Counted from the stretch's first letter, positions 32,649-43,851 are shown. The stretch: 64,000 bases of DNA from Liriodendron chinense (GCA_003013855.2 ML058384.1:16130176-16194175), one strand, 5' to 3'. Numbers and translations: made by a program. Notes: generated by a model not told the origin, from the sequence alone.

Positions 32649-32930
32649 ATCTCCCCCTTTGTCAATTACTGGATAAAACCAAACCTCTAAAAGTCTTGGT
32701 CCATACCACAGACTTTTCTAGACACCAAAACCAAATTACATACATATATTGAACATGTCGTAGAAAATAAATGCTTTACACATAGACATGACTCATTACA
32801 TACAAAATGTACAGACTCAATGTACAGACTAGGCTTCACTTAAGCTCCCCCTAAGTCCCTGCACACAAAAGATCAACAAAAAATAACCTGGACCTTTTGG
32901 TGGGATAACTTCTCCCCCTTTTTGTCAGTT
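32649..32930 (-). other. Polypurine tract and a second tract-like sequence (Sirevirus 2)
   Basis: The sense AAAGGGGGAGAT abuts the 3' LTR (32649-32660). A second run, AAAAAGGGGGAGAAGT, lies about 260 bp inside (32909-32925), next to TTGTCA/TTGACA words, as in Sirevirus 1. The stretch from 32930 to 33480 has no ORF; short 'aaaatatccaaaacaaaatg' repeats lie at 33247-33335. Confidence 0.7.
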
Positions 32931-33484
32931 ATTGACAATGGTTAGTGAAATGATAATGCAGCACATATGTCATAGACTGAAGGAAGAAATAGACATTAAC
33001 GAGCCGAGGGAGGAAGCCAAATACACATGGTCATGCAAGGATATACAAGTATATATCAATAAGCACAGTGGGCATATAGCCCAAGCAGCCAACCTCCCCT
33101 TCTGAAATGTATATCATGACCAAACATCTGATATATACAACCCAAAATGGGGCAAGAAGCTCGATAAAGATAAAGCAATTACGCACAAGTGTATATATAC
33201 GCATCGAAATCAGATAAATGATAAATGATGCACAAAATAAGTAATATCAAAATATCCAAATCCAGCACGAAGAGCATCAAAATATCCAAAACAAAATGAT
33301 CATCAAAATATCCAAAACAAAATGATCATAGAGTCAGATCCAGCAATGAGAGCATGAAAAATTCCAAAGAAACGTCTATCAAAAGATATAACTATGAAGG
33401 TGCTGAACTTGGGTGCCAAAGTCGCCCCAAAAAGATATCTGCGAATGTGCACACACTAAGGATCCTAGACAGAAATATGGACAG

Positions 33485-34663
33485 CTACGAAGCAGGGCCA
33501 GAAACGTCATCACGTCGACACGAGAGAGCTGAGGTGAGGCGCTGAACGGCATCGTGTACGGTCTGCATCAGCCTCTCAAGTCGGGTCAACCGCTCACCGT
33601 GCTGTGCTAAGGCGCCCTCCACGCGATCCAGTTGAGCAATGATCTGCTCCGAGTTGGGAGGAGGAGGTGCAGAAGAGGCATCAGACTGAAGTCATCGCTT
33701 GACCGATCGTCGAGCTGGAGCCGGCGTCGGGGCTGGGGCTGAAGACTCACTATGGGTGCCAGAAGACATCTGTGTGGGAGTATGGGAGAAGTCCCAGTCT
33801 TCCACGTCAACCTCTCTTGGCATAGCCATCTTTTTTATATTGAGGTCCTTGAAGGTACGTCGAGGAATGGGATGAACCACAATATTGGTGAACCCGCAGT
33901 CTTGGGCCAGACGAGTAATGATCCAACCAAAGGGGATGGTGTTGCGGGTGTTAAGCAGTGAATCCAGAATGTGATGCAGAATGATGGATGGAAGACATAG
34001 ACGCGTCCCGTGACCAACGTGATAGAGTAAATTTACCATATTAGCTGTGAGATCTGATTTTTTAGTGCTACGTGGGTACACATTGGTGCTGAAAATTTGG
34101 TGAAGCACTCGGAATCTGTTGGACATTTCGGATGCGTGGAGTGCACTACCATCTATCCATTCAGGATTAGGACCCCGACACAAATAACGTGTCCAATCAG
34201 CCCATAGAGAAGAATCAAGAAGATTATCATTAGGTTGGGGGGCTAAGGACATGGGAATCCCAATGAGATCTGCGATTGTTTGGGCTGTGATCTTCACAAC
34301 ACGACCTCCGACAATGACCTCGCAAGATGGAGGATTTCCAACAAGGTTGATAATTTTGGACAATAAGACATACACAACCTCTGAATGTGCCACGCCTCCA
34401 AACCGTAGCACACCCTCCCAACCGATCTATGCGAGGAGTGCTGGAATGCCAAACGGCTCCACGCACGACAGGACTACCTCCCGCTCATAGATGATGGTGC
34501 GGGACTGAAAGCGGGATAGTGTAGATGGACTCTCAGGTTGGGTTGTAGGTGAAGTAGGAGGTGGAGAACCCTGAGATGGTCGAGTAGTTGGGGGCTTCTT
34601 AGTCCTGGAGGTGGTGGATGGCCCCGCAACCATCTTGGATTTCCCTTTAGGGTCTTTCGGCAT
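33485..34663 (-). pseudogene. Sirevirus 2 auxiliary ORF, 392 codons with two stops
   Basis: One frame runs from ATG at 34663 to TAG at 33485, with in-frame TAG (34427) and TGA (33692). The N-terminus is basic and Pro/Ser/Thr-rich ('MPKDPKGKSKMVAGPSTTSR'). The centre has 'IIYEREVVLSCVEPFGIP', 'IGWEGVLRFGGVAHSEVVYV', 'SNRFRVLHQIFSTNVYP' and 'HHILDSLLNTRN', resembling the 'putative plant transposon protein' domain and aligning with the Sirevirus 1 ORF. After 33692 the frame continues with a heptad-spaced stretch ('IIAQLDRVEGALAQHGERL', 'LTRLERLMQTVHDAVQRL'), a probable dimerising coiled coil. It is in env position, but no membrane segment is evident. A DNA-binding or regulatory role is my inference; an env-like or structural role remains possible. 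Confidence 0.75.
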
Positions 34664-34959
34664 CGTTTTTGAAGATTGTAGGAACAGGTGGGAACAATAA
34701 TCAGACCAAGACGAACAGGAAAGAAATGATCTAGCAAGAAGATCTCCAAATCCCTAATAATGATAAGCCAATAGAAGAAAGGAGGAAGTAGAAATCGAAC
34801 TGATAAACCTAGAATCCTTACCTATGAGAGATATAAAACCACCGTATCTGCGAATGAGGACAGTTGGAGGGCTGACCGTGCTACAGTCCGATCACAAGAA
34901 AAGACCCTACCAGAGGATTTTGGAAAGAGATAGAAAAATAGGGCATAATGAACAGAACG

Positions 34960-35025
34960 CTCGTATATAGCCATCGGATCCCCGATATTTCCGATTGATC
35001 GGAGAAGTCTCCGATCAATCGGAAA
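34960..35025 (-). promoter_or_regulatory. Internal promoter-like block with LTR motifs upstream of the auxiliary ORF
   Basis: TCCGATTGATCGGA (34990-35003) and its mirror TCCGATCAATCGGA (35010-35023) lie about 20 bp upstream, in the sense direction, of TATATA (34964-34969), with a half site at 34974-34979. The LTR has the same order: motif, then TATA. The block lies between the RNase H end (35195) and the auxiliary ORF start (34663), leaving a leader of about 300 bases. Confidence 0.65.
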
Positions 35026-35194
35026 TGTCTCCAGTGAAATTTTGACAGATAAATCCTTTCAGCCTATTACAAATGATCAGTCAGCTTATTTTATGATAAG
35101 TGGAAGGATGTATGCTTGAAAATATTGACCATCATTCAATTACATGAGGCTTATTCCTCAGATATACCTATATGCACATGATTTTTCAAACCGA

Positions 35195-36305
35195 CTAGAA
35201 TGAGCATACACCGATAGATTTCCGAAGGTGTTCAAACCTTGTGAAATCTAACGGTTTTGTAAGAATGTCGGCCAATTGCCGCTTGGTTTGGATGTATTCA
35301 AGATTGACCACTTGTTCTTCAACTAATTCTCTTATAAAATGGTGCCGGATGTTGATATGCTTGGTTCGAGAATGTTGAACAGGATTTTTCGAAATATTAA
35401 TGGCGCTTGTGTTGTCACAAAAGAGTGTCATTTCTTCCTGATTAATACCATAATCCTTCAACATTTGCTTCATCCAAAGTAGTTGAGCACAGCAACTACC
35501 GGCAGCAATATATTCAGCTTCAGTAGTGGACAATGAGATGGAATTTTGCTTTTTGCTATGCCAAGCAACTACGCAATTTCCAATGTAAAAACAGCCACCG
35601 CTTGTGGATTTTCGATCATCCATATTTTCGGCCCAATCGGCATCGGAGTACCCCGCAATGATGGATGATGTGTCAAAGGGGTACCACAAGCCATATTCAA
35701 TTGTGCAGGCCACATATCTGATCACTCTTTTTACAGCAATGAGATGTGATTCCCTAGGATCGGCTTGAAATCTAGCACATGCCCCTACGCTAAAAGCAAT
35801 ATCGAGTCTACTTGCTGTGAGGTAGAGAAGACTCCCAATCATACTTCTATATAAATGTTGGTCAACACTTTTGCCTGACAAGTCTTTGGAAAGTTTAATG
35901 GTAGTAGCCATAGGCGTGGTGTGTGATCGACTCGAGTCTAGCCCAAACCTCTTGACTAAATCTTTTGCATACTTAGTTTGGTTCATGAAGATTCCATTTT
36001 TCAGTTGTTTAACTTGCAATCCTAGGAAAAAATTCAGTTCGCCTACCAAACTCATCTCAAATTCAGATTTCATTAATTCAGCAAATAAGCCAGAAAATTC
36101 TTCACAGTTTGAGCCAAATACAATATCATCCACATAAATCTGAGCAATGAGAAATGAATCAGTCGTCCTTTTAACAAATAAGGTTTTGTCAACAATCCCC
36201 CTAACAAACTTGTGAGCAATTAGAAATTGAGTAAGATGTTCATACCATGCTCGGGGGGGCTTGTTTTAACCCATAGAGAGCCTTTTTCAATCGGTAGACT
36301 CTTTA
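35195..36305 (-). pseudogene. Copia reverse transcriptase (C-terminal half) and RNase H (Sirevirus 2)
   Basis: 36133-35195 is open and ends naturally at 'HLRKSIGVCSF'. It holds the catalytic 'IYVDDIVFGSNCEEF', 'MSLVGELNFFLGLQV', 'YRSMIGSLLYLTASR', and the RNase H residues in 'GYSDADWAENMDDRKST', 'SLSTTEAEYIAAG' and 'LFCDNTSAINISKNP'. Upstream, 36303-36305 is a stop just before 'RVYRLKKALYGLKQAP', and an extra base in the C/G run at 36252-36258 shifts the frame. Apart from these two lesions the domain looks intact. Confidence 0.93.
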
Positions 36306-37410
36306 AGGATAACTAGGGCCCACAAACCCTTTAGGTTGTTCAACATAAACTTCCTCATCAAGTATACCATTTAGAAAGGCACTCTTCACGTCCATTTGAA
36401 ATAATTTGAATTTGAGTGCACATGCTATGGACATGAGAATTCGGATGGATTCTAGTCTAGCAACCGGGGCAAAAGTTTCATCAAAATCAATTCCCTCGAT
36501 TTGAGAATACCCTTGAGCTACAAGACGTGCTTTGTTTCGAATCACATTGCCAGATTTATCTGTTTTGTTCTTGAAGATCCATTTAGTTCCAATGACATTC
36601 TTCTCATATGGTCTTTCAACCAAAAACCAAACTTCATTTCTGGTGAACTGTTGAAGTTCACCTTGCATTGCAAGTATCCAAAACTCATCATTGAGAGCCT
36701 CATTTATATTTTTTGGTTCAATTTTTGAGGTGAAGCACACATGACTATTAATGGCCTCAAGTTGTCTCCTAGTCTTGACTCCAACATCCGGATCTCCAAT
36801 GATTTGATTGAGGGGATGATCCTTGACATGTGGAACATTTCCAGAAGCTATTGAGGCATTAGGAGTGGGAGATTTTTCAACAAGTTTACCTATGTGGCAT
36901 GGTTCTCCCACTTGATCATCATCAAGTCTTGTATCTTCTTTGGATTGGTCATCAATGATAACATTTATGGATTCTTGAGTTGTTTTAGTCCTTGTGTTAT
37001 AAACTCTATAGGCTCGACTATCAGAAGCATATCCTAGAAATATTCCCTCATCGCTCTTAGAGTTAAATTTTCCTAGATTTTCTCGATCACGAAGGATGTG
37101 GCATTTGCTACCAAAGATCCTAAAGTACTTGATGTTTGGAACTTTTCCATTCCACAGCTCATATGGCGTTTTATCTAGGACAGCTCTCAAGTAAACTCGA
37201 TTAATGATGTGACAAGCTGTATTCACCGCTTCGGCCCACAGATTTTTTGCTATATTTCTGTTGTTCATCATAACTGTGGCCATGTCAAGTAGAACTCTGT
37301 TTTTCCTCTCTGCTACTCCATTCTGTTGAGGAGTTTTTGGGGCTGAGAACTCATGTTTGATGCCTAGATTTTCACAGAATTGTTCAAATCGCCCGTCCTC
37401 GAATTCCCCC
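36303..37410 (-). pseudogene. Copia integrase C-terminal half and reverse transcriptase N-terminus (Sirevirus 2)
   Basis: The frame 37283-36303 has 'NLWAEAVNTACHIINRVYLR', 'KTPYELWNGKVPNIKYFRIF', 'GIFLGYASDSRAYRVYNTR', then the linker and 'NEVWFLVERPYEKNVIGTKW', 'DETFAPVARLESIRILMS' and 'FQMDVKSAFLNGILDEEVYV'. The catalytic glutamate of integrase lies upstream in 'PQQNGVAER' (about 37320). A frameshift near 37405 separates it from the core at 37759. Confidence 0.92.
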
Positions 37411-37759
37411 CATGATCACTCCTAATACGTTTTACTGTACATTCCTTCTCATTGTGGAGTCGTTTCATAAGTTTCTTAAATTCCTCAAATGTATTAGACT
37501 TTTCTTTCAAAAATACAACCCAAGTGTAGCGGGAATAGTCGTCAACGATAACAAAGAAGTACCTCTTACCACCTTGACTCATCACTTTTGTGGGACCTAC
37601 GAGATCCATGTGGAGTAGATCAAGGGGTTTTGATGTAGCGATGATGGATGTCTTCTTATGTGCAACTTTAATTTGTTTACCTTTCAAGCATTCTGCACAT
37701 ACTTCTTTTAGTTTCTTCCCTATCTTAGGTAATCCTCTAACTAATTTCTTTCTACTCAA
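37364..37759 (-). pseudogene. Copia integrase zinc finger and catalytic core start (Sirevirus 2)
   Basis: It contains CxxC ('CAECLKGKQIK'), the first catalytic Asp in 'LLHMDLVGPTKVMSQGGKRY', 'FFVIVDDYSRYTWVVFLKEK', and the second Asp in 'RIRSDHGG', where a frameshift follows. A one-base shift near 37755 separates it from the GAG-pre-integrase segment upstream. Confidence 0.9.
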
Positions 37760-38813
37760 CCCTAGCTAGGTTTCTATAATGGACATGACCAAGCCGTTGA
37801 TGCCATAATTCAGTTTCATCATTAATGGCCATGTGACATACGGCAGATGGTCCCTCATCACCCTTGTTTTCAATAACATAGCAGTTATCTCCAGTGCGAA
37901 GCCCTTTTATGATCAATTTTCGAGTTTGGTCCATAATTTCGCACATATCTTTGGAGAATTTTACAGAATGCTGTTCATCACATATTTGAGAGATGCTTAA
38001 CAGATTATGTTTCAAACCGTCAACACACAGTACATCCTCAATTTTGAGCAATCCTGGCCCGGTGATGGTTCCCTTTCCAACAATTTTGGCAACGCTCCCA
38101 TCTCCAAAAGTAACAGACCCACCATCAAACTCAGCATAATCATAAAACTGAGTCCTGTCACCTGTCATGTGTCGGGAGCATCCACTATCAAGATACCACC
38201 TAGTGTTTCTTCCGGCTCTAAGGGCTGTATGGATAACTAAGCATTTGTTCTTTACTACCCATTTAGATACTACCCTTTTTGGAGAACCAGGCTTCTTGGT
38301 TGATTCTAGATATGTCATCGTTTGAGCATAAGGTGTTGAGTTTTTTCCTTTACTTGATTTCTCTTGCATCAGCTCCATGGTTCTTTTGTTTAACTGTTTT
38401 ACCATTTTAAGGAGCTCTTCCTTTCTTTTGTCTTTCTTAGGTGGAGTGGGATAATTTCTCCTCATGTTTCCATTTTTGTATGGTGTTTGTTTTGGAGGAC
38501 TCCACATATGATTCATCCTTTTTTCGGTAGGTACAAATTTACCTTTCAAGTTCCGAACCGGATTCTTAAAGATCAAGCATTCAAACTTCAAATGTCCAAC
38601 ATCTCCGCATGCATGGCATATTGGTGAATTCTTCTTAGTGCTTCCTGATGCATTCCTAATCTTTTCAGGTTTTGGGTTACTAACCTTAGTTTGCTCACCA
38701 TAGCCTAGCCCTCTTGTATTCCTACAAGGCTTACTTGATTTAAGGATATCGTCTAGTTTTTCTCTACTCTGAGCAAATTTTTCATTGAGTTGACGTTCTT
38801 GATTAAGCTGCAA
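37752..38813 (-). pseudogene. Copia gag C-terminus, protease and GAG-pre-integrase (Sirevirus 2)
   Basis: A 353-residue open stretch. A second CCHC knuckle at residues 66-79 ('CHACGDVGHLKFEC'), a lysine-rich linker, the protease triad Asp-Ser-Gly at 209-211 in 'WYLDSGCSRHMTGD', and the GAG-pre-integrase HHCC start 'ETELWHQRLGHVHY' near residues 334-347. It should be continuous with the gag ORF at 38858-40201; a one-base shift in a T-rich run near 38890 breaks the frame. The protease site looks intact. Confidence 0.9.
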
Positions 38814-38857
38814 GATTAGACATTGATTTGTAGATTTTGCCTTTTTCAGCTCATCTT

Positions 38858-40201
38858 CTAGGGTATTAATTTTGTCTTGAGCTGCTTTGTTTTCCTTTCC
38901 AAGTCACAAATCTGAGAGTGAAATCTGTTGTTTTCTCCTTTCACTTCTTGCATTTCATCAGCCAATTTGTTGTTGTCAATATTAGGTTGGCTCAACTTCT
39001 TGGTAAGAAGGATGCTTTGACGAAATAACTCATCATAGGCAATTTGCAACCCTTCATTATCATCCTCGTCATCATCGGAGGATGTCACATTGTTTTCTGA
39101 CGACTCATAATCATCCTTGTCTCTTACGCCCTGTATGTCTGGAACAATCTCCGAGATAGTGGCCATCAAAATTTTAATTGATCCTCTCCCATCACTTTGA
39201 TATTCATCTGATTCTGAATCTGAACTCTCGAGGTTGTCCCATGTGGATGCCATTGCTTTCTTTTTTAATTTCTCTTTGGCAGGAGCTTGGCAGTCAGAGG
39301 CAATATGACCATAGCGTCCACAGTTGTAGCACTTCGGATCTTTTGGCTTGTTGTAGGATTTTCCTGTATAGTGCTTTTTGTCAAAAGATTTGCTATTTTT
39401 GTCAACCCTCTTTCCTTTGTTTTTGAAGAATTTTCTAAACTTCTTGGCCATAAGAGTCATTTCATTCATATCCATTTCTTCATCACTATCAACTACAGAT
39501 TCTTGTTTAGTGTGTGAAGTTTTAAGTATTGTGTTTTTACTTTTTGGGGATTTCTTGAAATGAAGTTCATGGGTCTGTAGAGATCCTAGTAAGTCTTCTA
39601 TTTTCATAGTATCAATATCTCTACATTCCTCAATAGTTATGACCTTGGAGGAGAATCGTTCAGGTAAGGATCTTAGAATTTTTCTACAAATGCGCGGATC
39701 CGATATCCTCTCCCCCAATCCCCACATAGCATTGGTGACATTGCTCAGCCGTGTGTAAAAGTCCATGAAGTTCTCATGTTCTTCCATTTTCATATTCTCA
39801 AATTGAGTAGTCAAGAGCTGAAGTTTTGACCTCTTAATTGTACTAGTCCCTTCATGAGTAGTTTCAAAGATGTCCCATGCTTCCTTAGTAGTTGTGCAGT
39901 TACAAATTCTTTTGAACTCATCTGCTGAAACGGCACAAAAAATAGCATTGAGTGCCTTTGCATTGCTAATGTATCTCAGTTGTTCAAGATCAGTCCATAA
40001 ATCATTAGGTTTGACTGTGGTGGTGGTAACCCTATCTGTGACTGTGCTCAAGAGGGGTATTCCATATTTGATTTCCACAGACCTCCATGTTGCATGATCC
40101 AATGATTGCAAGAAAACTCTCATTCTTGCTTTCCAATATGCATAGTTTGATCCATCAAAATACGGAGGTTTGGAAACCATACTAAAATCCCCTTTTAACA
40201 T
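38858..40201 (-). CDS. Copia gag N-terminal region, 447 residues open (Sirevirus 2)
   Basis: ATG at 40201 lies 75 bp inside the 5' LTR. The gag core (UBN2 type) spans about residues 10-215 ('KPPYFDGSNYAYWKARMRVF', 'FENMKMEEHENFMDFYTRLS', 'ILRSLPERFSSKVITIEECR'). A CCHC zinc knuckle occupies residues 291-304 (C291, C294, H299, C304). An acidic Ser/Asp region and a coiled-coil tail follow. Gag assembles the particle and binds RNA. The natural product would read on into protease; here a frameshift near 38890 ends it early. Confidence 0.92.
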   Translation of the reverse strand: MLKGDFSMVSKPPYFDGSNYAYWKARMRVFLQSLDHATWRSVEIKYGIPLLSTVTDRVTTTTVKPNDLWTDLEQLRYISNAKALNAIFCAVSADEFKRICNCTTTKEAWDIFETTHEGTSTIKRSKLQLLTTQFENMKMEEHENFMDFYTRLSNVTNAMWGLGERISDPRICRKILRSLPERFSSKVITIEECRDIDTMKIEDLLGSLQTHELHFKKSPKSKNTILKTSHTKQESVVDSDEEMDMNEMTLMAKKFRKFFKNKGKRVDKNSKSFDKKHYTGKSYNKPKDPKCYNCGRYGHIASDCQAPAKEKLKKKAMASTWDNLESSDSESDEYQSDGRGSIKILMATISEIVPDIQGVRDKDDYESSENNVTSSDDDEDDNEGLQIAYDELFRQSILLTKKLSQPNIDNNKLADEMQEVKGENNRFHSQICDLERKTKQLKTKLIP

Positions 40202-40260
40202 GATTTCAAACTTCTAGAAACGGATCACACTCCGAGCTGTTACGCCTTTGAGGAGGAACC

Positions 40261-40273
40261 CGCTCTGATACCA
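40261..40273 (-). other. Primer-binding site of Sirevirus 2
   Basis: The sense TGGTATCAGAGCG, complementary to the initiator methionine tRNA 3' end, starts two bases inside the 5' LTR. Confidence 0.93.
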
Positions 40274-40275
40274 GT

Positions 40276-42005
40276 TGAAATTGCATGCGGTATAAGTTTG
40301 ATTACCGCTTTTGTAGAAGCAAGAAACAGGTTTCTTTGTCCTAGAGGGGAGTGAATAGGACACTTTTTAAAATCACCAAATTACACACTTGCAAACATGC
40401 AAAGTATTCTTAGAGAACTTACATCAAACACAAGATATGCAGAATATTAATCAATAAAAACGCAAGTGAAGGAAGTAAAGCAGTTCAACCACTCATCACA
40501 CAACAAGAGATTTTTATAGTGGTTCGGTTATGTACCTACTCCACTCCCGGCTGATCCACTCACTCCTTGAGTGGCCGGATTTCACTATCTCTATGGTTTT
40601 AAATGAGGTTAATCATAAACCTTAACAGCCTACAAAAGGACTTAGTCCTCACAAGGGCTTGTCCTACTCAAGGACTTGTCCTATGCAAGGACTCTACCGA
40701 GTTTGGGTCTTCAAACTCTGAAACCCAACTCTCAACTTTGAGGAGGTTTCGTAGACTCGAAAGACTAAATATACTTAGCTGATTGAGCCCCTTGATGATG
40801 CTTTTGTTGAAGAAGCTTCGGCTTGCACGGAAGATACCTTCTTCAGCTCCCTCGATCAGCAACCTTGCTATGGATGACTTCTTATAGATTCCAAGGTGAG
40901 GGATTAAGGTTTCGTGGAGGCTATATTGGGATATGGCTTTTATATGAGGAGTAGCTTCTACCTAAACCACCATTAATGGCATTGATGACAAGATTATAAC
41001 TTTCAGAGGTAGGTCAAGATGCAATTAAAGAGGGGTTGAGTTCATGATTCAATCCAAGCTTTGAATGCTCTTCAATGTTGGTCAAATCAACATGGATTGA
41101 AGTATGAACTCAACAAATCAAAGGGAATGAGAGAAAGGGATCTCAAGGAGGAAGCACAAACAAACCCTAGATGATGCTCAAGGTGACTCTCTCAAGATCC
41201 AACCGAGTTCCATATATAGAGATGACTTTCAACGGTTAGAAAACGGTCACCTCGATAAGATCCGATCGATCGGACATAAGTATCAGCTCATTTTGAATTT
41301 TTACTGAAAAATAGGTTCTCCGATTGATTGGACTTAGTTCCGATTGATCGGAGGACCCTGTCCGATTGATCTGACAGATGGTCCGATTGATCGTAATTTC
41401 TTCCAGAGAGTTATGTGATTTTCTGGATTTCTCGTTCGATGGATCGGATGTCCTTCCGATTGATCGGAGCACCCTGTCCGATTGATCGGACAGATGGTCG
41501 AATTGATCGTAATTTCTTCTAGAGAGTTATGTGATTTTCTGGATTTTCGTCCGATGGATCGGATTGGTCGGAATGCCTTGTCCGATTGATCAGACAGTCC
41601 TACGAGTGGTCGAAAAAACGTCCAGATAGATTTTCAAAGTTGCTGGACAAATCTCCGATTGATCGGACATGACTTCCGATTGATCGGACACCTATCGGAC
41701 ACAGCTCCGATGGATCGGGCACCTATCGAAGACAGCAGATATCATATTTTTCATGTTTTAAGCAACAACTGCCATAATAGACACTTCCATAGCTGATCTT
41801 TATGGAAGGTGGACTATAGATGGGGCTAAGGATGCAACTAGGAAGGATTAGGCCATCTATAGAGGGGTTTTGGGATCAAAGGTTTGGATGAAGAGGCTTG
41901 AAGCTTGACTGGATGAGCGATCTTCTTGAGTAGCTTTTGTCTTTAGCCGCAAGCAGACTTGACGACACACTTAACCATGGTAATTGACAAATCTTTGCAT
42001 TAACA
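40276..42005 (-). repeat. 5' LTR of Sirevirus 2 (1730 bp)
   Basis: The plus strand begins TGAAATTGCATGCGG and ends TTGCATTAACA. The TATA box is at about 41213-41218 and the TCCGATCGATCGGA cluster starts at 41261-41274. It differs from the 3' LTR by scattered substitutions, a deletion of about 63 bp near 40650 and a few short indels. Confidence 0.95.
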
Positions 42006-42010
42006 TGCTT

Positions 42011-42224
42011 AACCCATCTTCATTGATAACGGGCCTATTACTATATCTTCGATGGCTTGTTGTATTGCTTGCAGTTGTGATGGAAGAGATAGAAGTCCTT
42101 TTGTTTGAGTTGAGAATGACTCCATATAAATCCCGAACTTCAAGAGGAGCTTTGGTACATGGGGCTGCGTTTCCTCCCCAATAAGCCAAATGCAATTTTA
42201 AACGATTTGTTTTATTCACCAACT
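42011..42224 (-). pseudogene. BED-finger hAT transposase relic split by Sirevirus 2
   Basis: After an AG acceptor (AAAATAG, ending 42225) the minus strand reads 'LVNKTNRLKLHLAYWGGN' and 'AAPCTKAPLEVRDLYG', which fits the RLKxHLA...C..VPxxVR pattern of BED zinc-finger domains in plant hAT transposases. The frame continues through a Ser/Thr-rich stretch into the TGCTT duplication. Removing the Sirevirus would continue it into 30850-30794. I see no catalytic hAT domain in the window. Confidence 0.5.
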
Positions 42225-42229
42225 ATTTT

Positions 42230-43375
42230 CCATACAATTTGCTTTAGAATTTGACATTTTCATCGTGGGAGTAGACTTGAAATCTATAATCCCAAATCTC
42301 TACTAATAGATCATCTTCCGACTACATTATCTATAAACTGTAAATAATTAAAGAATTAATAAATGTAGATATAAAGATGAACAACATAAGTAAGAAATGA
42401 AGAGAGGGATCTGAGCCAGAAGAGTTACAAGTTGGATTTATTAAGTAATGCATATACTAATATCTAAATTAGTTACCAATCCAAGGTTAGATAGATAATA
42501 TACTTTCATATTCTCATTTAAACGCCTATGTCGAAATTCCAACAGTATCTCCACATATCTCTCCATATATGTTGATCTTTCATTAGATTCCCATGTTAAA
42601 TATCTAAGTAATGCAAAGATATTTGATGTGAGAAATAAAAAGAAAAAAAATAACTAGAGAGAAATAGAGAGATTGAACACAGAACAGGCATGAGCATTTA
42701 AATAAGTTATATGAAAGCATACCATCTATCTAACCTTGAACTATACAGAAATAGACAATTTGAGTGATCTCTATGCCACCAAATACACTATATTTATACT
42801 TGGCCACGTAGATATCCCCAAATGGGTAACTAATTATCTAATTCACAAAATAAAACACAAAACACAATAATTGATAAAAGATTAGCATTGCCATCCATTT
42901 CACACTAGTCTAGCTATCTAAGCAATTATGAGATCCATATTCCAAAAAATAAGCAAAACAATATAAAGTAATAAAGCACAACTTCATTATATGCTACGGA
43001 ATGTAATAATTAATAAGGCTAACTTTGTAAGGCCCATTTAGGGTTTACGTTCAATTTAGTGTTTTGGTTTAGGGTTAGTGTTGGTGTTACGATTTAAAGT
43101 TTACGGATAGGGTTACATTCGGATTTGACCCAGTTCGAACGAACCTGAGCCAGGCCAAATGCACCCGACTAAGCCCGAACACACCCGAGCCAGGCCAGAT
43201 GCACTCAAGCCAACCCAGATGCACATTTCAACCCAAATTTATAAAAATCCCCAAAATCCCAAATTTTCAACCCTAATTTATAAAATTCCCAAATTTCAAC
43301 CCTAATTTATAAAAATCCCTCAAATCTCCAAACATAATTGGAATTTCTACCAATAAGACAATAATAATAATAATA

Positions 43376-43378
<3 letters not shown>
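42230..43378. other. AT-rich gene-free region
   Basis: No ORF with a recognisable domain. From 43030 the sequence changes to 'tagggtt' words and then CGAGCC/CCCGA words (43130-43230) typical of hAT-type filler, followed by three 'aaatttcaaccctaatttat' repeats near 43260-43320. Confidence 0.4.

Positions 43379-43412
<34 letters not shown>
43369..43412. repeat. ATA then GA microsatellite
   Basis: A short AAT/ATA run passes directly into about 16 GA units. Confidence 0.9.
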
Positions 43413-43415
<3 letters not shown>

Positions 43416-43419
43416 ATCT

Positions 43420-43851
43420 ACCTAGATAAGGGGTGGAGAAGGTGGAAGAAGAATGGGTAGGGCAACAATGGTTGGAGTTATTTGGGTAGGGCAGCAGCTA
43501 GCAGCAGGTGGAGTTGTCCGGGTGGAGGAGGAGGAAGACCGGGTAGGGCAGCAGCGGGTGAAGGTAGTCATTCGAGTAAAAGAGTAAAACTAAAAGTTAA
43601 AATTTTTAGTTTTTTTTTTTTAATTTATACTCAATACCAAGTCGAATCTAGTTTTGGATCGGTTTGGATCCTGTTTGGATCGGATCCGAGTCGAGCCGGT
43701 TCGGATCAAAGTGTAATCTGGATCCAACTCAAGTCTGATTCAGATTCGAGCCTTAATACTCGTTCCAGAATCATGTCAGATTATCGGATCAATTCGAGTC
43801 AAGTCTAACCAGTTTTGTCAAGTCAAGTCAACCGACCCGTGCCCAGCTCTA
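43420..43851. mobile_element. hAT-like element, right end
   Basis: The sequence ends GTGCCCAGCTCTA (43839-43851), the reverse complement of a TAGAGCTGGGCAC terminus, preceded by repeated CAAGTC/GAGTC/CGGATC words. The left end was not found, though 29475 has a related terminus. An ORF at 43482-43808 is a shadow. Confidence 0.4.

Larger units (their letters stand above)
30851..42010 (-). mobile_element. Sirevirus-type Ty1/copia element 2, nearly full length, 11.15 kb
   Basis: The LTRs at 30856-32648 and 40276-42005 are colinear and very similar. The target duplication TGCTT is exact (30851-30855 and 42006-42010). On the minus strand the order is primer-binding site, gag with zinc knuckle, protease, integrase, reverse transcriptase, RNase H, auxiliary ORF, purine tracts. 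Only a handful of single-base frameshifts and stops are seen, so this copy is much younger than Sirevirus 1. It lies within a BED-finger transposase relic. Confidence 0.93.

Noticed and set aside
43482..43808. 108-codon plus-strand ORF beginning MGRAAASSRW
   Set aside because: Gly/Arg-rich start from GGT repeats and a tail made of hAT filler words; no conserved domain.
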